A stretch of DNA of 64,000 nt from Valencia hispanica (Eukaryota > Chordata > Actinopteri > Cyprinodontiformes > Valenciidae): the NCBI GenBank assembly GCA_963556495.2, contig OY747704.1:6188501-6252500 (forward strand), in the 5' to 3' direction. Positions 41,641-51,569 of this stretch are shown piece by piece. Each line of letters begins with the position of its first letter. The first letter of the stretch is position 1. A model generated the notes under the pieces. It was not told where the DNA came from, made no database searches, and worked only from the letters and a program-made list of their open reading frames with translations. Both the position numbers and the translations under genes were made by a program.

Positions 41641-42493
41641 CAGTGGCGGCTGGTGGAATTTTCTCCAGGGGGGGCTATGACTATGAAAATGTACTGAGGA
41701 ATAACAGTATTTATTTACATTAAAGAAAACAACAAAAGCAACATTACAATGTAATGTAGTTTTCCTCATGCTTCTTTGCCTTTTCTAAAATGTACTTCAA
41801 ATCAGTCATACCTGTCTTGATCCATGCTGGGTCAGATCCTGATGTTTGAAACAGGAGGCATGGAAAGCAAGATAGAGCATTAGCCTCGCGACTTGGCGCT
41901 GAACCAGGTCCTGAAAAAAGTACCAGTGTACTGTCTCCCCCTGTCGTTGGACTGCTGATTGATCTTGATATTTGGCTGATCAGGTCCGAGCTCTTTTACC
42001 ACAAGCTTCTCCTGGTTTGTCCTTCTCTTAAACGGTATTGTTTTGAGTGATATAACTGAATTAGTCTTTTTCACATTCTCCATTTTGAGTCTCTTTTCGT
42101 TCGTCTCCAACTCCTGTCAGTCAGCCGCACTGTATGACAGACGTCTGTGATGTCGGTTTGATGTCAGCCCCACGGCAGGAGGGTGGCGATATGTAAATCT
42201 CGCCCCCTCGGGGCGCAACAGAGCTGCGCCCCAAATCGTCCTATCTATTTTATTGAAAAGGAGCTACTGTGAATGTACAACTTTTAATGAGAGTCAATGG
42301 ACAATCTTAACAACTCAACTCACCATAAACACCATAAACTATAAAATATTTATCTTGCAAATCTGAAAGAAAACACACATATATTTCGAAATATTTTATG
42401 TTATAATTTCTTTTACATTTTATTCAAGGTAATATGGCAAGTGATGAGTGGTGGGGCGGCATCCTTGCGCCCTCTATTGGCCAGCCGCCACTG
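41641..42493 (-). mobile_element. hAT transposon derivative in the whirlin intron
   Basis: The ends CAGTGGCGGCTGG and (complement) CAGTGGCGGCTGG are perfect 13-bp inverted repeats. The flanks gtccatgt (41633-41640) and gttcatgt (42494-42501) are an 8-bp duplication with one mismatch, as expected for hAT. At 853 bp it is an internally deleted copy that keeps only the first part of a transposase on the minus strand. It lies in the intron between the two whirlin exons. Confidence 0.9.
41755..42110 (-). pseudogene. hAT (ZMYM1-like) transposase zf-TTF fragment
   Basis: From 42110 the minus strand reads RRTNQEKLVVKELGPDQPNI and DRGRQYTGTFFRTWFSAKSR. After one frame change at about 41885 it continues as ALSCFPCLLFQTSGSDPAWI and LKYILEKAKKHEEN. 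This is the TTF-type zinc-finger region of hAT transposases of the ZMYM1-like group, with its CFPC cysteine pair. The dimerisation and catalytic parts are deleted. Confidence 0.8.
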
Positions 42494-42699
42494 GTTCATG
42501 TTTTGTATTTTCCGGGAGTAATAAGATGTGTGGCGCGGCCAAGAACCACCCACTAGGCTTCAGTTCAGCTCTACAGAAACCTATGGGGGACCTCACTGAG
42601 GTTACGTCCATCTTAAATATACAGTCTATGGTATTCACTCAGGGTAGAAACGATTTTACTGTAGGATGCTGCGAGATAATCATGTTAAAGGCAAAATAA

Positions 42700-43540
42700 A
42701 AGGCGCGTTAACAAATTCCAGGATAGAAGTTTTTTTCTCTTGCTAGCGTTAGATGTACAAGGTATTATAACCGTGTCATGTAATATTGGTGCCAAACTTG
42801 ACAAACTCCTTGCTGGGCCTGTTTGCTCGTGCACAGCTCTGTCTCCCTGCTCGCTCTGCCCTGTGTCTGGGCTAGCAACTTCAGTTATATGTAAATGAAC
42901 CACACCACCAGCCAATCTCAGACAGTTATTTTTCATCCAATCAGAGTATTCCGTGGAAACAATGTATTTAGTGGGGTGAAGAACCACCAGTCACAACCAG
43001 CAAATTTAAAATACTGATCAAACGACTGACATTACAAAACAAATTGGGACAACATATTAAAATAAAGCACAGAGCAACAAAGTTGGTGGTACAAATATTA
43101 GGCCATATGTCACCTATGGACGGGCACACATTATGAAAACAATATGGGAGGCTGGCCTAAATGGACTCATCTCTTTGAGTCATTTGAAGTAGAGGTCAGA
43201 TGGTGAAACAATTTTCTTTGACACAGTGATGATAAAGTAACAGCTTATATTATGTTTGGCCCAAGAATTGGCTGCCTAGTTATTTTAACAATATCTGTAA
43301 AAAAATTACATAAGTGTATAGAAGCACAACGTTCCAGCTACCGCATCTTCATGGGGAAGACATCTGCTACAGTGCTGGCCATGTTTTATGCACCCATGAG
43401 TGTATGCATAAAAAACCTTACAATAAATTAAATCTTTATTGCACTAGGATAAACTCAAACGGACCCCTTTAGATAAGTAATGTTCTCTCTGATGCTCTGG
43501 GGACTAAGAAAGGAGGGGAATAGGTATGATTTTGTGTTTG
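42700..43540. other. Intron sequence, no recognisable feature
   Basis: The frame 42685-42987 (minus) has no domain that I recognise. Nothing else stands out. Confidence 0.4.
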
Positions 43541-43567
43541 GGGAACATTTTGTGTGTTGATTTGACC

Positions 43568-43612
43568 AAATGTTTTGGACCATTATCTTGCTGAAAGACC
43601 CATTTACAACGC
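43568..43612 (-). pseudogene. Tc1-like transposase catalytic fragment
   Basis: The complement of GACCAAATGTTTTGGACCAT and its continuation reads WVFQQDNGPKHLVK. This is the second-aspartate motif of Tc1 transposases (FQQDN-PKHT). No terminal repeats or other domains are clear nearby. Confidence 0.6.
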
Positions 43613-44133
43613 AATTTCACTTTTCTGGTAGGTGGCACCAGATATATTTAAAAATTTAGTTTACATCTCATGATATTATAAAGAGTTCCTGTTGTCATGC
43701 ACTACAACAAAGTTCCCAGGACTTTCAGAAGAGAAACAGGCCTTTCAATACATGCGTCAGTTAGCATGATGTGCAAATATTTAAACTTGTTTAATGTCAA
43801 ACACTTCTGGGTAAATTCTTAATTTGACTTTTACACACTGTGGTAGCAATCTGGTTCAGTTTTCATTAAACAAATAATGTTGATCAACCGAGTTTGTAAT
43901 CGCTAAATCTCAAGACCTGAGAAAGAAGCAGATTATTATTTTAGTGTTATGCTATAAAAAAACCTTAGTGCTCAATTCATTAGGACCAGAGGAAGTTATT
44001 GTAACTAATACCTGTTTAAGAGACAAAAATTGAAAACAGACCTCCAAGGCAAATGCCATGCACAGTTATTGTTAACTAAACTGTCAAACTATTGACAATT
44101 CTGTTTAGTCTGAATGTGATGTCTTCACCACAG

Positions 44134-44259
44134 GTCAACCTTAATATGGATGATGGTCGCTCTCTGGGTCTAATGATTAGGGGTGGGGCTGAGTATGGAC
44201 TGGGGATCTACATCACAGGAGTGGACCCTGGATCTGCTGCACATGCTGGTGAACTAAAG
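44134..44259 (+). CDS. whrn: Whirlin exon: first half of PDZ2
   Basis: The exon is bounded by an acceptor TTCACCACAG and a donor GTACAT. It is 126 nt long, phase 0 at both ends, and codes for 42 residues: VNLNMDDGRSLGLMIRGGAE and then YGLGIYITGVDPGSAAHAGE and LK. This is strand A, the carboxylate-binding loop (SLGLMIRGG), strand C and the start of the first helix of PDZ2. The RGGAEYGLGIYITGVDPGS text is diagnostic of whirlin. The expected next exon (VGDQILEVNG) is not visible in the following 19.7 kb. The Met codons upstream of the acceptor belong to the intron. Confidence 0.9.
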
Positions 44260-44606
44260 GTACATGTCACTCATTTTATACCCAATATCTGCTTAATATT
44301 CAGAGATCTAACTTAAAGAAAACAGAATTTTCTTTGGAACGGTTCTTTGGATGGAATGAAATTATCCGAACCAATGTGGGAGTTCTTACTGAACTCTTGC
44401 TGTATCTCCTAGGAACATTTCACACTGTAGGATACAGTATCTGTCAAAAAGGATATCTGTTCATTCAGATACTTTTAACTTTGTTCCCTTATTATTGCAC
44501 CATAGAATCCTCAGACTGTCTCTACATAACAAATATTACATTAGAAGTTGTGACCAACTTCATGTTTACACACCCAGGGATTCAGAGGGTTATCCTGTAC
44601 CAAGAA

Positions 44607-44751
44607 GGTCCTGGCTTTGAATCCCACCCGAGGTATATCTACATGGAGTTTGCATGTCTGTGCTCTCTCTAGGTGGTCAGGCATCCTCCAACATCCCAAC
44701 AGTGTGTCTATTTGGTTAAACGGTTACCCTAAATTTTGAGTGAGTGAGTGA
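44607..44751 (+). repeat. 145-bp direct duplicate, right copy (SINE-derived)
   Basis: Near-identical to 38670-38814 and in the same orientation, 5937 bp away. It is followed by a GAGT/GAGA-rich tract to about 44800. Confidence 0.85.
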
Positions 44752-44802
44752 GTGAGAGAGGAGAGACAGAGAGAGAGAGAGAGGAGAGAGAGAGACTGTT
44801 TA
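44738..44802 (+). repeat. Purine-rich (GAGT)n/(GA)n tract
   Basis: About 65 bp of GAGT and GAGA units, all purine except for scattered T and C. Confidence 0.9.
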
Positions 44803-45304
44803 TTATGGTTATATTGACGGCATGATGCGTCTGCATGCTTGATAGTAATATTACCGCAATAATGCCACAACGCTGGATTTATAAATGAAGATCATGCCTT
44901 GCCTCAACAGAGAATGATGTGATGAGGATGTGTGGAATGTGCACTAAGTCCCAGTAGCCTATTTAAAATGCAAGTAAACATGGGGAGTTCATTTAGCATT
45001 TGTAAACTGTATCAGCTGAGATGGGAAATTGGAGTGATGCAGAGGTCCAGGAGCTTCTGACCTTTAGAACTGAAGTCCAGATCGTCAGACAGTTCATGGG
45101 GACTCTGAAGGACAGCCACCTTTTCTAAAGAAAGTTCTTCCTGTTATTGGGTCTGATCTGGTTCAAATTGTTAACTCATCCCTGCTATCAGGTGTCTTCC
45201 CACAGGCTTTTAAGACAGCAGTTATTAAACCGCTACTAAAGAAGAATCTGGACAACATGTTAATGCAGAATTACAGGCCGATCTCTAATCTTCCATTCCT
45301 CAGT

Positions 45305-45994
45305 TGTCATGTTTGAGTATTTTAAAGGACCCAAAGGCAGCAAATATGAAACTTAAAAATGATTTAATAATTAACAATAACAAGGAACAAAAACTTACAG
45401 AACTCTGAGAACCAAAAACACTGAGATGAGGGAGGAACAACAGGAACTGGGCAGGAATCAAGAACAGACAGGGGAAGAATGACGATGGACCAGCGAGTAG
45501 TGACTGAATGAGAGTAGAATATATACTGGGGAGGAAATGAGAAAGTGAGAGGAGACCAATGACCAATTAGAGGAATCAGATGCAGGTGAGAGGGAGAGAG
45601 CAGGTGGAAACAATCAACAACTGGGAAGAGAGGTAGAATGGTAGGGAGACAGAAAACTCTTAAGAAACTAAAGATAACTCTAGGAAGAAAACCTTAGGAA
45701 ATACTTGGGAGAAGAAGGAATAAATAAATAAGTAAACTATCTAGAGGGAATAAACTAAGGAAACAAATGACACAAACAAAGGTGAAAACATCTAAGAGCA
45801 AGAAAATACAGAAACAAGGAAGTGCCAGAATAAACCAATTAAGACAAGGGATAACCTAACATGATTAAACTAGATAAGGAAAATAACTAAGTTTAAACGC
45901 AAACAGGAGGGACAAAACAAGAAAGCAGCTTGGGGCACAGAGGGGAAGAAAATCAAGCGGAAGGAAAACAAACAAAAATCCACAGAACCTGACA
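45305..45994. mobile_element. Solo LTR, family 1 (exact 5-bp duplication)
   Basis: Begins TGTCATGTTTGAG and ends CCTGACA, flanked by TCAGT at 45300-45304 and 45995-45999. Shared internal segments (GGACCCAAAGGCAG, GACCAGCGAGTAGTGACTGA, GATGCAGGTGAGAG) show it belongs with 33896-34518 and 31521-32092. It lies in the L2 RT frame, which closes (PFLSKIIEK) when the LTR and one TCAGT are removed. Confidence 0.85.
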
Positions 45995-46207
45995 TCAGTA
46001 AGATCATTGAAAAAGTTGTGTTTCACCAATTAAATAGCTTCCTATCAATGACAAATCGTTTTGATGTTTTTCAGTCTGGTTTCTGTGCTCACCACAGCAC
46101 CGAGACTGCCCTCGTCAAAGTATTCAATGACATCCGCATAAATACAGACTGTGTTCGAACCATAGTGCTGGTTCTGTTGGACCTCAGTACAGCATTTGAT
46201 CATGATA

Positions 46208-47501
46208 CAGGTCCTTCTCACAAAATTAGCATATTGTGATAAAGTTCATTCTTTTCCATAATGTAATGATAAAAATTAAACATTCATATATTTTAGATTC
46301 ATTGCACACCAACTGAAATATTTCAGGTCTTTTATTGTTTTAAAACTGATGATTTTGGCATACAGCTCATGAAAACCCAAAATTCCTATCTCAAAAAATT
46401 AGCATATCATGAAAAGGTTCTCTAAACGAGCTATTAACCTAATCATCTGAATCAACTAATTAACTCTAAACACCTGCAAAAGATTCCTGAGGCTTTTAAA
46501 AACTCCCAGCCTGGTTCATTACTCAAAACCGCAATCATGGGTAAGACTGTCGACCTGACTGCTGCCCAGAAGGCCATCATTGACACCCTCAAGCAAGAGG
46601 GTAAGACACAGAAAGAAATTTCTGAACGAATAGGCTGTTCCCAGAGTTCTGTATCAAGGCACCTCAGTGGGAAGTCTGTGGGAAGGAAAAAGTGTGGCAG
46701 AAAACGCTGCACAACGAGAAGAGGTGACCGGACCCTGAGGAAGATTGTGGAGAAGGACCGATTCCAGACCTTGGGGGACCTGCGGAAGCAGTGGACTGAG
46801 TCTGGAGTAGAAACATCCAGAGCCACCGTGCACAGGCGTGTGCAGGAAATGGGCTACAGGTGCCGCATTCCCCAGGTCAAGCCACTTTTGAACCAGAAAC
46901 AGCGGCAGAAGCGCCTGACCTGGGCTACAGAGAAGCAGCACTGGACTGTTGCTCAGTGGTCCAAAGTACTTTTTTCGGATGAAAGCAAATTTTGCATGTC
47001 ATTCGGAAATCAAGGTGCCAGAGTCTGGAGGAAGACTGGGGAGAAGGAAATGCCAAAATGCCTGAAGTCCAGTGTCAAGTACCCACAGTCAGTGATGGTC
47101 TGGGGTGCCATGTCAGCTGCTGGTGTTGGTCCACTGTGTTTTATCAAGGGCAGGGTCAATGCAGCTAGCTATCAGGAGATTATGGAGCACTTCATGCTTC
47201 CATCTGCTGAAAAGCTTTATGGAGATGAAGATTTCATTTTTCAGCACAACCACTGGTAAATGGTTTACTGACCATGGTATTACTGTGCTCAATTGGCTTG
47301 CCAACTCTCCTGACCTGAACCCCTGAATTTGGGGTTTTCATGAGCTGTATGCCAAAATCATCAGTTTTAAAACAATAAAAGACCTGAAATATTTCAGTTT
47401 GTGTGCAATGAATCTAAAATATATGAAAGTTTAATTTTTATCATTACATTATGGAAAAGAATGAACTTTATCACAATATGCTAATTTTTGAGAAAGACCT
47501 G
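46208..47501 (+). mobile_element. Tc1-like transposon, internally truncated
   Basis: The inverted ends are long: CAGGTCCTTCTCACAAAATT on the left, complement CAGGTCTTTCTCAAAAATTA on the right. The following GCATATTGTGATAAAGTTCA is shared by both. TA duplications lie at 46206-46207 and 47502-47503. Removing it with one TA restores the L2 RT frame (FDHDILLERL). It is about 1.3 kb because the end of the transposase is deleted. Confidence 0.9.
46537..47330 (+). pseudogene. Tc1 transposase lacking its C-terminal catalytic part
   Basis: The 240-codon frame starts MGKTVDLTAAQKAIIDTLKQ and has two helix-turn-helix segments (EISERIGCSQSSVSRHL) and a GRKKCGRKR hook. It also has the first catalytic D (VLFSDESKF) and VMVWGAMSAAGVG. 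At about 47250 the second-aspartate motif is damaged (FIFQHNHW, then stop). The following text DHGITVLNWLANSPDLNP is in another frame. The glutamate-bearing PIENLW segment and the last quarter are deleted up to the right terminal repeat. Confidence 0.85.
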
Positions 47502-48729
47502 TATATTACTGGAACGACTGGAGAGCTGCTTCAGACTCTCTGGTACAGTACTTGGCTGGCTTGAGTTCTACCTAACGAACAAATACTTATTTGTTTCAAT
47601 AAGAAACTTTTCATCAGAACGAAAAGAAATCACATGTGGGGTGCCCCAGGGCTCCATCTTAGGGCCTCTCCTATTTAATATCTATATGCTCCCACTAGCC
47701 CAGATTATAACAACCAATAAGATTAGCTACCATAACTATGCAGATGATACTCAGCTTTACATTACAATGTCACCAGGTGACTTTGCACCCATTCAAACCC
47801 TAAATCAATGAACTGACCAAATAAATGGATGGATCTGCCATAACTTTCTCCAGGTGAACAGAAACAAAACTGAAGTAATTATTTTTGGACCTAAAGAGAG
47901 AAATTAAGAGTCAGCACACAGCTTCAATTAATACAGCTAGAAACTGGTGTAGTAATGGACTCAGACCTGAACCTCCAATGGCACATAAAGGCAATCACAA
48001 GGTCACCCTTCTATCACCTGAAGAACATTTCTAGAATTAAAGGACTAATGTCACAACAGGACCTCAAAAAATCATCCATGCATTTATCTGTAGTCGGATT
48101 GATTACTGCAACAGCATCCTCACAGGTCTGCCTAAAAAGTCAATCAGACAGCTGGAGCTGATCCAGAATGCTGCTGCTCACGTCTTCACTAGAACCAGGA
48201 AAGTAGAGCACATGACCCCAGTTCTACAGTCCTTACACTGGCTCCCTGTAGCTCAGAGAATAGACTTAAAAAATACTCCTACTAGTTTTTAAATCATTAA
48301 ATGGCTTAGCACCAAAATATGTTGAACACCTGTTGTCACCGTACCAACCACCGAGACCACTCAGGTCCTCCAACTCATCCCTAGTCTCAGAACCAAACAT
48401 GCAGAAGAGGCTTACAGTTTCTTTGCTCTCCTTATCTGGAACAGACTTCCTGACGAGTGCAGAGCTGCTGAAACTCTGAACTGCTTTAAATCGAGACTAA
48501 AAACTCATCTGTTTAGAATTGCCTTTGAGTAAATTATTGATGTCATATGTATGAAATGTGTTCATGCTCTATTGCTTTACTGATGTTTCTCTTGCTTTAT
48601 TGACTTTTAATTTCCAATGTTCTGTTTTTTTTTCCTTCTCTTTTTTTAATCACCAAATCATGTAAAGCACCTTGAATTACCCTGTTGTTGAAAGTGTGCT
48701 ATACAAATAAAATTGCCTTGTCTTGCCTT

Positions 48730-51390
48730 TTGGGGTGGCTCACAAAAGGAATTATTTCTGCCACAGGCTGAGCACTTATGAATGACCAAAAGGCTCACTG
48801 ATGGCGGCATTGTCTTTTGAAAGAGAGAGGGAGAGATTTTATTAAATAGTCTCTGTGTAGTCATGTATATTGTTTACATCTCTCTTATGGAATTGGCAGC
48901 ATTCTCATGCTTATCAATATTTTTGTAGCCATTAACAGTAATAGGCTATTAGAAATAAACTCAGGCAAATCTGGACTGAACTAAATTTGAGTTTATTAGT
49001 ACTATGAGACTACTCATAGTCTGCATATTCATCACTTAGCAGGCCTGCTGTCTGGCTTGTCTATGTGTCTGTTTGCATTATGGCATGTCACTGTGAGGAA
49101 TTTTACTACCAGGTGTAAACAGTCATGCTAAAGGCTGTTCACTTGTAAGTCATTTAGTCAGGATACATGTTAGTCCCATTACCATTCCAATAAAATTGTC
49201 AATATGATGAATTACTTCCTTTACCCAGGGTTGCATGAGGGCTATGTTCTGTTTCCATTTGTCAGTGGGTGAACGGTAGGGAAAGGTCAGGTCAGCTGTC
49301 CACCACAGGGCACACAAACAATATTCACTAACACACTTGCACCCTAAGACATCTTAGTATGTTGAAAAACCTAATGTACATGTTTGTGCATGATGGAGGG
49401 GAAATTGGAAAATGCATGCATGGGAGAATGAATACAAAGCCCAAGGGTACAAGTCGGTTGGGATTTCAACCTAGGACCTTTTTGCTGTAAGGCAGCAGCT
49501 GGTGTTTTGGAGTTAATGAGTAAAGATTTCTGCCTCTGCTGGCTGTCATCGATAATATCTGCTACACTACTTGATTCTGGTAAACCCGCAGAGGTTTTTG
49601 CCATTTAACCTGATGGTGCTTTTAACATCTGTAGCCTGTCTTCAAGTCTCAGTGATGCAGATGACTTCACTGCCATGACAGCCTTGCTAACCCAGGCTAA
49701 AATATTTGTTGTGTGAACTTAGGTCAACTTCCGCCTCAACAAGCAGGTCACTCTCACTCTGTGCTATTTTCTCTCCTGCCTAAGGCAAGCAAAACAGAAG
49801 CCAGCCTTCCTACCTGTAAACAATATTTCTTTAATAAAGATATCACACTTTTTCCTACATGGAACAAATCTCTGGTATAGTTTAAACTAATTGGGAACAC
49901 CGGGAAAAAAAACCTCTAAAGATTTGGCAACATTTCAGGGAATTTTTGGGAGCAAAAAGATGAGCAATAGAGGATTGGTTGATCATTGGTGGAACTGTTA
50001 ATAGCTGCACTATAACCTCTAACACACTTTGAAAATGTGTTGGTAAATATTCCTGGACTCAGCACTGCTGGGAAATTAGTAGATCCATCATCACAACTCT
50101 ATGTGCATATGCCGAGCTGAAAGTACTATTTCTCATTTATGCTCGTGAAACGTAATGAAAGCTGGGGTTGCTCATTCATTACTGTAAAAGAGTGAAACTC
50201 TCAGCCATATCCATTAGAACAGCATATAAATCTCCTCCAAATCCATTAAATTAGAGGCTCTTTTCTGACCTGAGAAAAAAGAAAGTCAGTTTACAGATTG
50301 TAATTATGAAGATGACAAAACGTAATCAGCGAATGCATTGTTGAAAACACTTTCACAGGAAGAAGTCATACTTCAGGATTTATCTCCAAAAATCTGGCTA
50401 TGTGAATATGGCCTTTTCTATAATCCGATGGTGTGACCTAGGATGATAATCTACTGTGTGTTTGTGGCAAATATGCCTGCACACAAACACGCGCACACAC
50501 ACACACAGACACACACACGCACACACACCCACACACACACACCCACACACACACAGAAACACACACATCCTTCTCCAAGGTGCTGTGCAACAATATGTAT
50601 GATTTGGCTATGAATAACTTAGAAGTTGCTTAGGGCAATTATTAACAAAACTAGTCATTTACATCAAAATGACCAAGTTTGGCCACCACCTGCTTATAAT
50701 TATCTTTTATCATAGTATTGAACCCCACTATCATTTTAAAGATATATAAAACTTTGATGCATAAATATATTCTCCAGACTGCAGCTTTAAGGTTAGGGTT
50801 AGGCAATGTTGGGTCTTCAGCAGCTAGCAGAATAACTGAAAAAGAAAAGGATCAAGGTGTTGCAATGGCAAAATCAAAGTTTGGTTAAAAGGCTGTGACA
50901 GAGAGAAATGTGCAAAGTAATATCTGCAATCGTAAAAAACAAAGCATGACCAATTATTACTGTGCTAATAACCTTAGTGGTTTAATAACTCATTTGAGTT
51001 TGAATTTAGGTCTGACTTGATCTTATTTTATGTGCCCTAATACACATCTGAAAATAGAAGTGCTTCTTTACCATAACTATTTAAATGAAGGTAAACAGAT
51101 TGTCCTTCACTTCCAAGCTGTCAGTGGCATGTCTCAATAAAACACAGATTTAAAAGTTCCTGTGTCATTCCTTTCTTTGTGTAACCCACCTGAAGGTAAC
51201 TGCAAGCCAATAAAGTCTTATTTCTGCAGAAAAAAGCCATTTGTCTTGTCTCTTTGAGAAAGGGACAAATACATTTCTCAAACACAAAATGTACCATGAA
51301 TACTGAATGAAATGGAACTCATAAATCAGCACAGCACTGCACTCGGATGTGTCAATAAAGTGAAAGGTCAACAATGCTGACACTGTTAGG
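48730..51390. other. Whirlin intron, no recognisable feature
   Basis: No frame above 80 codons and no exon-like segment. It contains the CA-rich tract at 50485-50575. Confidence 0.5.
50485..50575 (+). repeat. Impure (CA)n microsatellite
   Basis: About 90 bp of CA units broken by CG, CC and GA variants. Confidence 0.95.
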
Positions 51391-51394
51391 AGTG

Positions 51395-51500
51395 TTATTG
51401 ACCTCCGCCAGGAGGTATGTTTTCATGCCCGTCTGTGTAAGAGTGGCCCTGGCGGAGGTCTGTGCTCTCTGAGTGCTTTCCTAATTCAGACTGTTGTTCT
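51395..51500. repeat. MITE-like CTCCGCCAGGAGG repeat
   Basis: GACCTCCGCCAGGAGGTATG, TTTTCATGCCCGTCTGTG and a mirrored CCTGGCGGAGGTCTGTGCTC. Related wording occurs at 33640-33680 and 60180-60240. The CCTCCGCCAGG and CCTGGCGGAGG halves are inverted repeats. Confidence 0.5.
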
Positions 51501-51569
51501 AAATCTTAACAATATTTTTTCTATCTAAAATCAATCAAATGTAAGGTCAAAGGGAGATTTCCTTTATTC

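Larger units (their letters stand above)
41240..42632. repeat. MITE-like repeat split by the hAT element
   Basis: The right part (42494-42632) ends GTTACGTCCATCTTAAATAT then ACAGTCTATGG. This matches the end of a very common fish MITE (complement CCATAGACTGTATAT). The left part (41240-41640) has GC-rich MITE-like text but no clear matching end. Confidence 0.45.
45130..48728 (+). mobile_element. L2 LINE with LTR and Tc1 insertions
   Basis: On the plus strand: LKKNLDNMLMQNYRPISNLP (45232-45295), KIIEKVVFHQLN (46000), [13 protein letters not shown] motif A VLLDLSTAFDHD (46165-46205), [10 protein letters not shown] after the Tc1 insert, motif [19 protein letters not shown] (47635-47690), motif [12 protein letters not shown] (47730-47765) with its DD pair intact, the thumb (WHIKAITRSPFYHLKNISRI) and LQSLHWLPVAQRID (48220-48265). 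It ends in GTGTGCTATACAAATAAAAT with TTGCCTTGTCTTGCC at about 48728. The endonuclease is absent and several stops follow motif C. An LTR (45305-45994) and a Tc1 element (46208-47501) interrupt it. Confidence 0.85.
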
